From Akkermansia muciniphila (GTDB taxonomy: Bacteria > Verrucomicrobiota > Verrucomicrobiia > Verrucomicrobiales > Verrucomicrobiaceae): a DNA stretch of 48,841 nucleotides. Shown in pieces: positions 8,638 through 18,250 of the stretch. Where the stretch lies: positions 1 through 48,841 of the forward strand of contig CAMCWM010000014.1 of NCBI GenBank assembly GCA_945882215.1, read 5' to 3'. The notes beneath the pieces were generated by a model that made no database searches, was not told the origin of the DNA, and saw only the letters and a list, made by a program, of their open reading frames with translations. Every line of letters begins with the position of its first letter. The first letter of the stretch is position 1. The translations under genes and the position numbers were made by a program.

Positions 8638-10980
8638 TTAGAATTTGTAGCCCATGTTGAACTGGAAGCGGCCTGAGCCGGAGAAGGAGTCCTTGGCCAC
8701 CGGCACGGCATAATCCACTCGGATGGGGCCGATGGGCAGGAAGAGACGCAGGCCGATGCCGACGTCAGAAAAGACATCGCCTCCGACGTCGAATGTGCTG
8801 GTGCCGACGGAACCGATGTCGCCGAAGAATACCACGCGGGGGGATTTGTCAGAAACATTGCTGATATGGACCGGAATGGAAAACTCACTTGAAGCATAAA
8901 TGGAAGTGAGTCCGCCAAGCGGCTCACCAGTGCCGTCTTTTGGCCCTGCCTGGCGGTAATCGAAACCGCGCAGATTGTTTGCACCGCCGAGGAACTGACG
9001 CTCGAAGATGGGCACGCGGGTCCCCCCCCAGTTGTCCACAGTTCGGAACATGCCCTCGAAGCTCAGGATTGTGTCTCCCCAGAGGTTGAAATACTGCTGG
9101 CCACCGATATTGGCACCGAAGACCTGCACGTCACCGCCCAGGCCGGAGAGAAGCGCCCCGGCTTCTATTTTGTGACCACTGCGTGTGATGAAGATGCTGT
9201 CGCGTGTGTCATGCACCCAGTTCACATCGATCTTGCTCTGGAGGTAGTCGCCCGCCTCCAGGAAAATGAGAGGAGATGCTCCCACGTCGATATTGTCGAT
9301 CGACACCTGCTGAAGTGTGTAGATGCCCTCAATGTAGGAGTGCTCGCCCAGCCGCTTGCGCAATCCAGCGGATGCGCCGGCATTGGTCTGGTCATACCTG
9401 TTCGAGAGGTAGAACAGGTTGTGGTAAAACAATTCAATGGTGAGCGCCAGTTCGCGGCCCATGAACCACGGTTCCGTCCAGCTTATGCTCACATCGCGCC
9501 GGAGCGCACCTGCGCGAATGTTGGCATTGAAGCGCTGGCCGCCGCCACGGAAGTCTTTCCAGTCACGGATGTCAAAGTTTGTCTGGGTCACCTGGATGAA
9601 GGCCGTGAGGCTGTCGATGGAGCTGAAACCGGCGCCGAAGTTCACGGTTCCAGTGGATTGTTCCACCACGCTGACATCCACATCTTTGAACCCTTCATTG
9701 ACGGAGGGAGTGTTGCGGAGGTCCACCGTGCTGAAGTAATTCAGGTTTTCCAGGCGGCTCTTGCCTGCGGCTATCTTCACCGTGTTCAGCTCCTCACCGG
9801 GCGCGAAGGGCAGCTCGCGGCGGATGACCTCGTCCTCGGTGATGGAGTTGCCGGATATGTTCACCTTGCTGATGTAGGACTTGGTGCCTTCCGTGATGTG
9901 GTAAGCCACGGTCACCTGACCGGGACCGGCTTCCAAAATGCTCGTCTCCACTCGTGCGTCGGCGTAGCCGCGTGAACCATAGTAATCCTGGATCATTTTT
10001 TCATCCGCCTTCACAAAGCTGCCGACATAAGGGAAGCCGGCCTCGGTCTTGATGCCGGGTGTCAGCGCCTCATTGGTGAAGAGCGTGTTGCCCGAAAGGC
10101 TGACCCCCGCCACGTCATACTTGGCTCCTTCATAGATCACAAAGACGAGATCCATCTCCTTGGCGGAAACCGGCTCCCGGCGCACCTCGGTCACCTTTGC
10201 ATACACATAACCCTCGTCCTGAAATGCCTGCTCGACGATTTTGATGTCCTCCTGCAGGTCCTGGTTGTTCAGCTTCCCCTTCTTGCCCCAGAGGTTCCAG
10301 ACGTGATGTTCCTTGGACTTGATCTTGCCCCGCAGCACGCGCGCCTTGATGGCGGTGTTGCCCTCGAAACGGATGTCATGAATGATGCCGCGCGCTCCTT
10401 CATCGACCTTGAACACCACGCTGGAGAAGCCTTCGCGAGTGGACGGGGCGATGTCATAGCTGACGATCACATCGGAGTACCCTTTCTTCTCATACAACTC
10501 CACAATCTTCTGCTGCGCGGCGGAGAGTTTGGCGTCGTCCACGGGATCGCCCACCTGGACCTCGATTTCCTTGCGCAGCTTGTCGTTGTCAAAAGTCGTG
10601 TTGCCGAGGAAGCCGATGTCGCTGATGCCGCCGCGGCCGGTGATGACGAAGGTGACACTCACACCGCCGGCCACATCCCGGGCTATCGGTTCGATCTGCT
10701 CCACCGTGCCAGTGCTGTAGAGCGCCTTGATGTCACGTTCCACGGCCTCGTCTGTGAACGGCTGTCCTTCGCGGGTGGAAAGCTGGCCGCGAATGCGGTT
10801 TTCATCCAGCTTCACCGCGCCCTTGAAGATGATCTGGACATCTTTCACGATCTTTCTGACCGCCGGGGCCGCCGGGATGCCTACCTGAGCCTGAATCTGC
10901 CCTGGGGAGACGATGCTGAGTGTGAAAGCCACCGTGGCAAAAAGCGCCAGGCGTGAGTGTGTGAAGAAGCCGTAATTCAT
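8638..10980 (-). CDS. bamA: Outer membrane protein assembly factor BamA (Omp85 family)
   Basis: 780 residues from the ATG at 10980 (MNYGFFTHSRLALF), chosen because it starts the signal peptide; the open frame extends 23 codons further but without signal character. BamA inserts beta-barrel proteins into the outer membrane. The N-terminal half carries POTRA repeats (for example VKDVQIIFKGAVKLDENRIRG and ISDIGFLGNTTFDNDKLRKE), probably five by length. The C-terminal half is the 16-strand barrel with IRVDYAVPVAKD near the end and a terminal aromatic, GYKF, serving as the beta signal. The conserved loop segment QFLGGANNLRGFDYRQAGP (VRGF/LRGF motif) is present. skp and lpxD follow on the same strand. 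Upstream of the start the sequence is pyrimidine-rich on the coding strand, with no clear Shine-Dalgarno site. Confidence 0.95.
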   Translation of the reverse strand: MNYGFFTHSRLALFATVAFTLSIVSPGQIQAQVGIPAAPAVRKIVKDVQIIFKGAVKLDENRIRGQLSTREGQPFTDEAVERDIKALYSTGTVEQIEPIARDVAGGVSVTFVITGRGGISDIGFLGNTTFDNDKLRKEIEVQVGDPVDDAKLSAAQQKIVELYEKKGYSDVIVSYDIAPSTREGFSSVVFKVDEGARGIIHDIRFEGNTAIKARVLRGKIKSKEHHVWNLWGKKGKLNNQDLQEDIKIVEQAFQDEGYVYAKVTEVRREPVSAKEMDLVFVIYEGAKYDVAGVSLSGNTLFTNEALTPGIKTEAGFPYVGSFVKADEKMIQDYYGSRGYADARVETSILEAGPGQVTVAYHITEGTKSYISKVNISGNSITEDEVIRRELPFAPGEELNTVKIAAGKSRLENLNYFSTVDLRNTPSVNEGFKDVDVSVVEQSTGTVNFGAGFSSIDSLTAFIQVTQTNFDIRDWKDFRGGGQRFNANIRAGALRRDVSISWTEPWFMGRELALTIELFYHNLFYLSNRYDQTNAGASAGLRKRLGEHSYIEGIYTLQQVSIDNIDVGASPLIFLEAGDYLQSKIDVNWVHDTRDSIFITRSGHKIEAGALLSGLGGDVQVFGANIGGQQYFNLWGDTILSFEGMFRTVDNWGGTRVPIFERQFLGGANNLRGFDYRQAGPKDGTGEPLGGLTSIYASSEFSIPVHISNVSDKSPRVVFFGDIGSVGTSTFDVGGDVFSDVGIGLRLFLPIGPIRVDYAVPVAKDSFSGSGRFQFNMGYKF

Positions 10981-11230
10981 GAGGGAGGAGAGAAGGGACC
11001 GGACGGGGAGCAGGGCAGAACAATCGAGCGCACCAGTCATGGCGCACATGAAACCGCATTACTGCTTCCGGGCCGCCCCGCGTCAAGGTGTAAGTTCTGA
11101 GGGAATTCCGTCACATTCGCAGTGTTGAGAGCGCTGCCTGCGAGGCCGGGCGCGCTTCAGCTTCCTGTTTTCACAAAAGATTGGGCTTCCATCACCTGCG
11201 CGGCTAAAAGGTGCTCCCGGCTCCAAAGTC

Positions 11231-12112
11231 ATGCCACGCTCCGACGCCCGCGACTACTTTCAACTCCATCTCGTCGTCCTTGCGTGGGGACTCACGGCGA
11301 TTTTGGGCAAGCTCATCTTCCTGACGCCGGTCGATGTTGTCTTGTGGCGTACCGCGCTAGCGGCGGCGGGCTTCTTCGTGCTTGCCCGTATTCTGAAGCA
11401 ACGAACGCGGCTTTCAGGTCGCGGCATCCTCGGGATGCTCGGGGTCGGCGTCATCCTCGGCCTGCACTGGATTTTGTTCTTCTGGTCGGCACGACTCTCC
11501 ACCGCGTCTGTCTGCCTCGCCGCCATGCCCACGGCCATGCTGTGGTGCTCATTGATCGAACCGCTCATCGACGGCACCCGCCGCTGGCGTTTCTCCGAGC
11601 TGCTCGTCGGCGCGGTCATGGTGGGTGCGGTGTGGCTCATCTACGAGTTTGAGTTTCGTTACTGGCTTGGTTTTTCCGTCGCCATCGCCGCTGCCGTGCT
11701 CGCCGCCTTTTTTGCCACGCTGAGCAAGCAGCAGGTCGCCAAAGACACGCACTGGAGCGTCATCGGCCTTTATCAAATGACCGGTGCCTGTCTCGCTTCT
11801 GTCATTTCACGGCCATTTCTCGAACAAGGACTTCTGCCCGTGCTGCCGGACGCATCCTCGGCGCTCTGGCTCGGCGTGCTCGCGCTCGTCTGCACCGTCG
11901 CCGCGTATGCGGGTTTCATGGACGTGCTGCGGCGGGTCAGCGTCTTCACCGTGAACGTCGTTTACAACATGGAGCCAGTGTATGGCATCGTCCTCGCCGC
12001 GTTGGTCTTCGGCAAAGCCGAGTTCATGAGCGGAGGTTTTTACCTCGGCGCAGGCATCATCATCGCCGTCGTGCTCGCACTGCCGTGGATTCGCCGCTGG
12101 GTGGAAAAGTGA
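11231..12112 (+). CDS. EamA/DMT-superfamily inner-membrane transporter
   Basis: 293 residues, nearly all hydrophobic, compatible with ten membrane helices in two EamA halves. The first helix carries the family phrase LVVLAWGLTAILGKLIF, and the second half repeats the pattern (LVCTVAAYAGFMDVLRR, then NMEPVYGIVLAALVFGKAE, the conserved ExxP-type segment of EamA exporters). Members export metabolites or amino acids; the substrate cannot be told from sequence. It is divergent from bamA, with about 250 bases between the two starts, so promoters for both probably lie there, although I cannot pin them. addA follows 46 bases downstream on the same strand. Confidence 0.85.
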   Translation: MPRSDARDYFQLHLVVLAWGLTAILGKLIFLTPVDVVLWRTALAAAGFFVLARILKQRTRLSGRGILGMLGVGVILGLHWILFFWSARLSTASVCLAAMPTAMLWCSLIEPLIDGTRRWRFSELLVGAVMVGAVWLIYEFEFRYWLGFSVAIAAAVLAAFFATLSKQQVAKDTHWSVIGLYQMTGACLASVISRPFLEQGLLPVLPDASSALWLGVLALVCTVAAYAGFMDVLRRVSVFTVNVVYNMEPVYGIVLAALVFGKAEFMSGGFYLGAGIIIAVVLALPWIRRWVEK

Positions 12113-12158
12113 GAGTGCTCGACATAGCACCACTCATACGCTTGCATCGGCTCCACTC

Positions 12159-15100
12159 GTGAACCGCCTCCGCCACATCCTCGTCTCCGCCTCCGCCGGT
12201 TCGGGCAAAACGTACCAGCTTGTGAGGCGGCATCTGCATCTGCTCGCGCTCGGGCAGAAGCCGGAAGGCATTGCGGCAATGACCTTCACACGCAAGGCGG
12301 CGGGGGAGTTCTTCCAGCGCATCCTGCAGCGTCTCTCCGCGCTCTCGCAGCACGGCGAGAAGCCGGAACAATACTTCGCGGGCATGGCACCGCTGCCCGC
12401 GCAATGGCCGGAGTTCGTCGCGCTGCTGCGTCAGGTCACGCGGCGGCTGCACCGGCTGCGTCTTGGCACGATGGACAGTTTTTTTGCCAACATCGCCGCC
12501 TGCTTCCCGCTGGAGCTCGGCCTGCCGCTCGGCGCGAAGGTCATGGCCGAGGACGAGACCGCGCAGGCGCGCCATGAGGCGCTCGACGCGCTGCTGGAGC
12601 GCATCCATGCCTCGCGGGATGAAGCCGCCGCACGCGCCCTGCTCGAAGGCTTCAAACAGGCCACCTTCGGCGTCGAGGAGCGCAGCGCGGTGAGCAGCCT
12701 CGAAACTTGGATCAAGGAACACCACACCACCTGGCTCGACAGCGACGGAGCTTCGCCCTGGGGCATGCTTCCCGGCGTCGATGTCGCGCAGGAGGACGAT
12801 CTCGCAGCCGCGTTGGATGATTTGAGGGATCGTTTTGTGCCGCGCACGGACGAAGGCTCCCGCTTTTTCGAAGAATTGCTGGCCCAGGCGGCTGGATGGG
12901 AGGCTGGAACCTCGCTGCCAAAACGTGTGGTGTATTTTTTGGAGAAGACCTCCGAGGTTTGGAGCAAACTCAAAGAAGGCGGGACGGAAATCGCCTGGGG
13001 ACGTGGCAAGAAAACAGAACTCGGCAAAGAAACGGCCCACGCCTGGGTCCGCGTGGCCTCCGCACTGCTGGATCGCGAGATTCGCTGCCGCGCGCAGCGC
13101 ACGCGCGGCATGGCGGCGTTGATGGAGCTTTACGAGTCGGAGTATGCGCGCCGCGTGCGCTCGCGCGGGCGGCTTTCCTTTGCCGATGTGCAGCGTTTGC
13201 TCGCCGAGGCGACGGATGGCAGCGCGGACTGGATCGACAACGAGCGCGGCGACCTGTGGTTCCGGCTCGACGGGCATTACGATCACTGGCTCTTCGACGA
13301 GTTTCAGGACACCAGCCGCGTGCAGTGGAATGTGGTGCGCGGACTGGTGGATGAGGTGATGCAGGACGATTCCGGCAGGCGCAGTTTTTTTGCCGTTGGC
13401 GATCCGAAGCAGTCGATCTACCTCTGGCGGCAGGCGGAGCCGGGTTTGTTTGAGGAGGTGTTGAAAAACTGGCCTCGTCATGATGAGGAAGGCCTGCGCA
13501 TGGACACGCTCAGCCAGTCCTTCCGCAGCGCTCCGGCCGTTCTGGACATGGTGAACGCCGTTTTCGCGGACAAGGCCGCCATCGAGGCGCTGCTGCCTGG
13601 ATGCACCAACGGTTTTGCTTTTGAAACGCATCAGGCGGCGGAGCGGAATGCGCACCTTTCCGGCTACGCGGCGCTGCTGCGTGTTCCGAATGAGGAAGGC
13701 GTGCGCAATCCTTCAACCACGCCGGCCGTGGCGGCGCTGCTGAAGGAAATCCGCCCGCTGGAGCGCGGTTTGTCGTGCGCGGTGCTGGTGCGCGGGAACA
13801 AGGACGCGAACGAGATCGCCGAGGAGCTGCGCGCGGAGACGGGCATGGAGATCGTGTGCGAATCCCGGCAGCGTCCGGCCACGGACAACGCGGTGACGCT
13901 CGCGCTGCTCTCGCTGCTGCAACTGGCCTCGCATCCGGGGGACACGCTGGCGCTGGAACATCTGAAAATGACGCCGCTGTGGTCGAAGATTGAAGCGGGT
14001 GAACAAAAATGGCCGCTGACCGCGAGTCAGGCGCGCAACGAGGTGTTTGAGCACGGCTTCGTCGGCTTCACGGAGGTGTGGACGCGGCATCTGCGCGCGC
14101 TGCTGCCGGAGATGGACGCTTTTCACGAGCTGCGGCTGCGCCAGTTCGGCGAGATCGCCGCGGAGTTCGACGCGGGCGGCTCACGCGACATCGACGCTTT
14201 CATCAAGCACGCGCGCGAGACGCCGATGAAGGTGCGCGGCGCGGCGAACGCGGTGCAGGTGATGACGATTCACAAGTCGAAGGGCCTGGAGTTCGACGTG
14301 GTGATCCTGCCGGACCTCAACGGCGCGACGATGAACGAGGTGCGGCGGCGCTCGCTGATCGTGAACCGTGACGCGGGCCGGATTTCATGGGTGTTGCAGG
14401 CACCGCGAGGCGAATTCACGCCCCTGCACGAAGGTTTGAGCGCGGAGCTTGAGCTGTCGCGGCGGCAGGCGGGTTTTGAGTCGCTCTGCCGCTTGTATGT
14501 GGCGATGACGCGGGCAAAGCGCGGTCTTTACATGATCGCCGAGCCACCGCCGAAGAAGGAGGACGCGGCGATGAAGGAAGCGCAGTTTTTGCGGAGGAGG
14601 CTGGGGGATCAGGGAAACGAGTTGGAAAACTCGTTTTACGAAATCGAGTGGCAGGCGGGGGATGCGGGGTGGTTCGCGAGTTCAAATCGCGCAGAGCCCA
14701 AGCAACTGGGTTCCCCTGTTGTTTCGGCTCCGCTGGGTGAGCTGCTGCGTGAGTTTCAGCCGCTGGCGAAGCGTATGACGCCTTCAGGAGAGGAAGATTT
14801 TCAGGTGAAGGGCAGCGTGCTGTTCGGCGAGGGCCGTGAGCCGGGCCGCAGGCTGGGAAGTCTTGTTCACGAACTGCTGGCGCTGGTGGAGTGGTGGAAT
14901 GCGAAGTCGGGCTTCAAGGAACTCGAATTACGCTGGAAGGCTGCCGGCCTGTTACGCGGTGAGGAGATCGAAAAGACAGCGGTGGCGATGGTGCGTGATG
15001 TTTTGCGCTCGGAGGCGTCTTGCGCCTTTGCCAGGCCGTCTCCAGACGCGGAGGTGTGGCGGGAGCGCCCATTTGACCTGATTCACGATGGGGGGTGGAT

Positions 15101-15329
15101 CAGCGGCGTGTTTGATCGTGTGGTGGTGCGGCCTGATTCGGTGCGTCTCATTGATTTCAAGACGGACGAGGTGGCCGACGAGGCAGCCCTGGAAGCCAAG
15201 GTGGCGGGGTATCGCCCGCAGATTGTGCTGTACCGCCAGGCGTTGGCACGGCTGACGGGCCTGAAATCGGACAGGATCGAAAGCGCGCTGCTGTTTACCC
15301 GGAGTTGTCGTCTGGTGGACGTAAAGTGA
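12159..15329 (+). CDS. addA: AddA-like UvrD/RecB-type ATP-dependent helicase-nuclease
   Basis: 1056 residues, GTG start. Superfamily 1A helicase fused to a RecB-type nuclease, used for double-strand break end processing. The Walker A ASAGSGKT is at residues 10-17. The DEFQDTS box (D380-E381) is motif II, GDPKQSIYLWR is motif III, and MTIHKSKGLEFDVVILPDL with LYVAMTRAKRGLY are motifs V-VI. The C-terminal PD-(D/E)XK nuclease is intact by eye: GSLVHELL supplies the GxxH histidine, and GVFDRVVV with IDFKTDE (D999, K1001) gives the active site. No addB or recC/recD partner is in the window, which is unusual since addB commonly neighbours addA. The GTG is chosen because it lies just before the conserved ATPase start; no better ATG is present. 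It could also be described as a RecB-family helicase-nuclease acting alone. Confidence 0.85.
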   Translation: MNRLRHILVSASAGSGKTYQLVRRHLHLLALGQKPEGIAAMTFTRKAAGEFFQRILQRLSALSQHGEKPEQYFAGMAPLPAQWPEFVALLRQVTRRLHRLRLGTMDSFFANIAACFPLELGLPLGAKVMAEDETAQARHEALDALLERIHASRDEAAARALLEGFKQATFGVEERSAVSSLETWIKEHHTTWLDSDGASPWGMLPGVDVAQEDDLAAALDDLRDRFVPRTDEGSRFFEELLAQAAGWEAGTSLPKRVVYFLEKTSEVWSKLKEGGTEIAWGRGKKTELGKETAHAWVRVASALLDREIRCRAQRTRGMAALMELYESEYARRVRSRGRLSFADVQRLLAEATDGSADWIDNERGDLWFRLDGHYDHWLFDEFQDTSRVQWNVVRGLVDEVMQDDSGRRSFFAVGDPKQSIYLWRQAEPGLFEEVLKNWPRHDEEGLRMDTLSQSFRSAPAVLDMVNAVFADKAAIEALLPGCTNGFAFETHQAAERNAHLSGYAALLRVPNEEGVRNPSTTPAVAALLKEIRPLERGLSCAVLVRGNKDANEIAEELRAETGMEIVCESRQRPATDNAVTLALLSLLQLASHPGDTLALEHLKMTPLWSKIEAGEQKWPLTASQARNEVFEHGFVGFTEVWTRHLRALLPEMDAFHELRLRQFGEIAAEFDAGGSRDIDAFIKHARETPMKVRGAANAVQVMTIHKSKGLEFDVVILPDLNGATMNEVRRRSLIVNRDAGRISWVLQAPRGEFTPLHEGLSAELELSRRQAGFESLCRLYVAMTRAKRGLYMIAEPPPKKEDAAMKEAQFLRRRLGDQGNELENSFYEIEWQAGDAGWFASSNRAEPKQLGSPVVSAPLGELLREFQPLAKRMTPSGEEDFQVKGSVLFGEGREPGRRLGSLVHELLALVEWWNAKSGFKELELRWKAAGLLRGEEIEKTAVAMVRDVLRSEASCAFARPSPDAEVWRERPFDLIHDGGWISGVFDRVVVRPDSVRLIDFKTDEVADEAALEAKVAGYRPQIVLYRQALARLTGLKSDRIESALLFTRSCRLVDVK

Positions 15330-15434
15330 CTTTTTTGAATCCAGACCGTCTGTGGCGACGCAAAAACTTGTGTGACCGCACTAGCTCTGGCATGGAATCC
15401 GCGCATCGTTGCCCGACGAGCTTTTGCCCCCGAA

Positions 15435-15998
15435 ATGAGCCAGCCCGAACTCAGCGAAGAAGACCTGCTCCAGCGTGTGGGACGCAGGGACACGCGTGCC
15501 TTCGACCAGCTCTACGATGCGCTGGCACCGCGGTTGTACGGTCTGCTGCGGCAGATGCTGCATGATGAACGTGAGGCGGAGGAGGTGCTGCAGGACGGCT
15601 TTGTGCAGTTGTGGGAGCGTGCCTCGGGCTATGACGCGACGCGCAGCAAGGCTTACACTTGGGCCGTGATGATTTTCCGCAACAAAGCCATCGACCGCAT
15701 GCGCATGCTGGGCCGTCGTAACCGTCTGGTGGAAAGCGCGGCCCTGGAGCAGGTGACGCTGTCCGCGCAGGCACCCGCCGCCGATGACGAGGCGCAGGCG
15801 AATGAACGTGGCGCGGTGGTGCGCAAGGCGCTGACCGATCTGCCAAAGGAGCAGCGCCAGTTGATCGAATTCGCCTTTTTGAAGGGGCTGACACATCATG
15901 TGATTGCCGACTCGCTGGGCATTCCGCTCGGCACGGTAAAGACCAACATCCGCCGCGGGCTGCTGCGCCTGCGCGATCTGCTGAAAGGAGGCGACTGA
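15435..15998 (+). CDS. ECF-type RNA polymerase sigma factor (SigK-like)
   Basis: 187 residues from the ATG at 15435; a 21-codon upstream extension is dropped because conservation begins at the SEEDLLQRVGRRD region. Region 2 runs over about residues 20-90 (AFDQLYDALAPRLYGLLRQML, then EAEEVLQDGFVQLWERA and the DNA-melting segment AYTWAVMIFRNKAIDRMR). Region 4 holds the helix-turn-helix (LPKEQRQLIEFAFLKGLTHH followed by GIPLGTVKTNIRRGLLRLR). Its stop codon overlaps the next start by one base, and the next gene encodes an RskA-like membrane protein, so the pair is a sigma/anti-sigma module. The signal sensed and the promoters controlled are unknown. I could not identify a matching promoter upstream. 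Confidence 0.9.
   Translation: MSQPELSEEDLLQRVGRRDTRAFDQLYDALAPRLYGLLRQMLHDEREAEEVLQDGFVQLWERASGYDATRSKAYTWAVMIFRNKAIDRMRMLGRRNRLVESAALEQVTLSAQAPAADDEAQANERGAVVRKALTDLPKEQRQLIEFAFLKGLTHHVIADSLGIPLGTVKTNIRRGLLRLRDLLKGGD
15987..15991 (+). promoter_or_regulatory. Strong Shine-Dalgarno site for the anti-sigma gene
   Basis: GGAGG within AAAGGAGG, six bases before the ATG at 15998 and inside the 3' end of the sigma gene. Together with the TGATG stop/start overlap it indicates translational coupling, so that sigma and anti-sigma are made in a set ratio. Confidence 0.75.
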
Positions 15999-16912
15999 TG
16001 GACGAACGACATGAAGAACTGGCCGCCCTAAACGCCCTCGGCATGCTGGAGGGTGATGAAAAGCGCGTGCTGAATGGAGCGAGCGTCGCTGACAGGGATC
16101 TGCGCGCGTTGACGGCGCAATTGGAAGAAACCGTGTCCGAGCTGGGCCATCTCGTCGCACCAGTGGAGCCGCCTGCGGACATGAAACGCCGCATCCGTTC
16201 GAAGATCCGTTCCAGTGGCGGCCCCAAGTGGCGTTCGCTTTCGCCTTCAGCCTTGCTCGGCGGCGCCGGCTGGGCTGTAGCCGCCGGATTGGCCTTGTCC
16301 TCGGTCTGGCTATGGCAGGAGCGTGAGAAACTGTCACAGCAGGTCGCGGCGGTGAGCAAGGCCATGGCATCCGTGACACCTGTCACGCCATCTGCGGAAA
16401 TGCAGGAGCCTCCCAATTTGGAGAATGAGCTCAAAAAACTGCGGGATGACTTTGAAGCGAAAAAAGCCGCGCTCACCACGGAACTCGACTCCCTGCGGAA
16501 ACGCGAGACCGAGGCCGCCGCGCGCATTGCGCAACTGGTCGCCGAGGCCGAGGCGCAGAAGCAGCGGGAAGCAGGGATGAAGGTGGAGATCGTCACGCTG
16601 CAAAGCAAGGTTTGGGAGTATCGCCGCAGCGAGATGACCGTCGTATGGGACGGCGGGAAGCGTCAGGGCGTGCTGTTGCTCGACAAAATGCCGCGTGTGG
16701 ATGCCGGCAAGGATTACCAGCTCTGGGTCGTCGATCCGCAGAAGCCGGACCCGGTCAGCGCCGGCGTGATTACCGTGGATGACAAAGGCATGGCCAAAAC
16801 CAGCTTCAAACCCGTCGATAGCGTGGGTGAAAGCGTGAAGTTCGCCCTCAGCGTGGAGAAAAAAGGCGGCGTGCCGAAGAACGAAGGCCCCATTGTGCTC
16901 GTGGGACCGTGA
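15998..16912 (+). CDS. RskA-like anti-sigma factor, single-pass membrane protein
   Basis: 304 residues. The N-terminal cytoplasmic part (LAALNALGMLEGDEKRVL) resembles the sigma-binding start of the RskA/anti-sigma-K family without zinc-ligand Cys/His residues. One membrane helix follows at about residues 85-108 (LLGGAGWAVAAGLALSSVWLW). Next comes a periplasmic coiled coil (about 110-205, Lys/Glu/Ala rich, longer than in typical RskA). The C-terminal RskA domain begins near VWDGGKRQGVLLLDKMP and continues through YQLWVVDP and GVITVDDKG. Its start overlaps the sigma stop by one base. A small GC hairpin (GCCCGG/CCGGGC, 16920-16937) follows the stop but lacks a T run, so it is a weak terminator candidate. 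It probably holds the sigma factor inactive at the membrane until proteolysis. Confidence 0.85.
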   Translation: MDERHEELAALNALGMLEGDEKRVLNGASVADRDLRALTAQLEETVSELGHLVAPVEPPADMKRRIRSKIRSSGGPKWRSLSPSALLGGAGWAVAAGLALSSVWLWQEREKLSQQVAAVSKAMASVTPVTPSAEMQEPPNLENELKKLRDDFEAKKAALTTELDSLRKRETEAAARIAQLVAEAEAQKQREAGMKVEIVTLQSKVWEYRRSEMTVVWDGGKRQGVLLLDKMPRVDAGKDYQLWVVDPQKPDPVSAGVITVDDKGMAKTSFKPVDSVGESVKFALSVEKKGGVPKNEGPIVLVGP

Positions 16913-17028
16913 CTGGATGGCCCGGTGAGTTCCGGGCATGTTCCAGGGCTGTCAGGCACGAAGATTGCGCCCTTGCCAATCCCGCGAAATCCGCGATGAA
17001 TAGCGCCCCTTTTACCCCAAAAAACACC

Positions 17029-18243
17029 ATGCCCAAGCAGACCATTCGTGACATCGACCTCGCCGGAAAACGCGTCTTTGTGCGCGTCGATTTCAACGTG
17101 CCGCTCGAAGAAAAAGACGGCCAGATGGTCATCACCGACGCCACACGCATTCAGGAAACTCTACCCACCATCAAGTTCCTGATCGAGAAGGGTGCCAAAG
17201 TCATCCTCGCCAGCCACTTGGGCCGCCCGAAAGGTCAGCGTGACCCGAAACAGAGCCTCGCGCCCGTCGCCCCGGCTCTCAGTGCGCTGATCGGCCAGCC
17301 GGTCGATTTTGCCAGCGACTGTATTGGCGAAGAAGCGAAAGCCAAGGCGCTCGCATTATCCAATGGCGGTGTGCTGCTGCTCGAAAACACCCGTTTCCAC
17401 GCTGGTGAAGAAAAGAACGACGCCACACTCGCGAAGGGCATGGCCGATCTCGCTGAGATCTTCGTGAACGACGCCTTCGGCTCCGCGCACCGTGCCCACA
17501 GCTCGACTGCTGGCATCGCTGATTATCTTCCCGCCGTTTCCGGCCTCCTCATGGAGAAGGAACTGACCTGGCTGCACGACGAGCTGGAAAAACCCGAGCG
17601 CCCGTTCGTCGTGATCCTCGGCGGAGCGAAAGTGAACGACAAGATCGGCGTCATCAACCGCCTGCTCGAAAAGGCGGACACGATCATCATCGGCGGCGGC
17701 ATGGCTTACACCTTCCGCAAGCTCGTGCAGGGCATCAGCATCGGCAAAAGCCTCTACAAACCCGAATGGGAACCCATCGCGCAGGCTGCTCTCGACAAGG
17801 CCAAGGAGCGCGGCGTGAAGATCCTCATCCCCGTGGATGCGATGATCACCGACGCCTTCGATTTCGACGCCAAAAAGCTCGGCAACATCAAGTTCACCGG
17901 CGCGGGCGAAAGCATCCCGGACGGCTGGGAAGGCGTCGATATCGGCCCTGAGTCCGTGAAGCTGTTCTCAGAGGAAATTTCCAAGGCGAAGACCGTCATC
18001 TGGAACGGCCCGATGGGCGTGTTCGAGATCAAGGAAAGCTCCAAAGGCACTTTTGACGTCGCCGAGGCCGTCGCGTCCAACAGCAGCGCCAAAACCATCA
18101 TCGGCGGTGGCGACAGCGTGAAGGCCGTCAAGAAAGCCAAGCTCGGCGACAAGATGACCTTCATCTCCACCGGAGGCGGTGCCAGCCTCGAACTCCTCGA
18201 AGGCAAAGTGCTGCCGGGTGTCGCCTGCTTGAAGGAGAAATGA
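17029..18243 (+). CDS. pgk: Phosphoglycerate kinase
   Basis: 404 residues from the ATG at 17029 (MPKQTIRDIDLAGKRVFVRV); an in-frame 40-codon extension overlaps the anti-sigma stop and lacks similarity. The enzyme transfers phosphate between 1,3-bisphosphoglycerate and ADP in glycolysis. Family motifs are present: RVDFNVPL at the N-domain substrate site, SHLGRPKG, the ENTRFHAGEEKND segment, GGAKVNDKIGV, and the nucleotide-site stretch ending in IIGGGDSVKA with STGGGASLELLEGK. Length is normal. tpiA follows 132 bases downstream after a repeat-rich spacer, so the two glycolytic genes may be co-transcribed; gapA is not in the window. Confidence 0.97.
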   Translation: MPKQTIRDIDLAGKRVFVRVDFNVPLEEKDGQMVITDATRIQETLPTIKFLIEKGAKVILASHLGRPKGQRDPKQSLAPVAPALSALIGQPVDFASDCIGEEAKAKALALSNGGVLLLENTRFHAGEEKNDATLAKGMADLAEIFVNDAFGSAHRAHSSTAGIADYLPAVSGLLMEKELTWLHDELEKPERPFVVILGGAKVNDKIGVINRLLEKADTIIIGGGMAYTFRKLVQGISIGKSLYKPEWEPIAQAALDKAKERGVKILIPVDAMITDAFDFDAKKLGNIKFTGAGESIPDGWEGVDIGPESVKLFSEEISKAKTVIWNGPMGVFEIKESSKGTFDVAEAVASNSSAKTIIGGGDSVKAVKKAKLGDKMTFISTGGGASLELLEGKVLPGVACLKEK

Positions 18244-18250
18244 CCGAGCC

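Noticed and set aside
14610..14640. Small palindrome ACGAGTTGGAAAACTCGT in addA
   Set aside because: Arms are only six to seven bases, within chance for this GC and length, unlike those in sbcC and sbcD.
16920..16937. GC hairpin after the anti-sigma gene as terminator
   Set aside because: Six-base stem with no T run; kept only as a remark in the gene entry.
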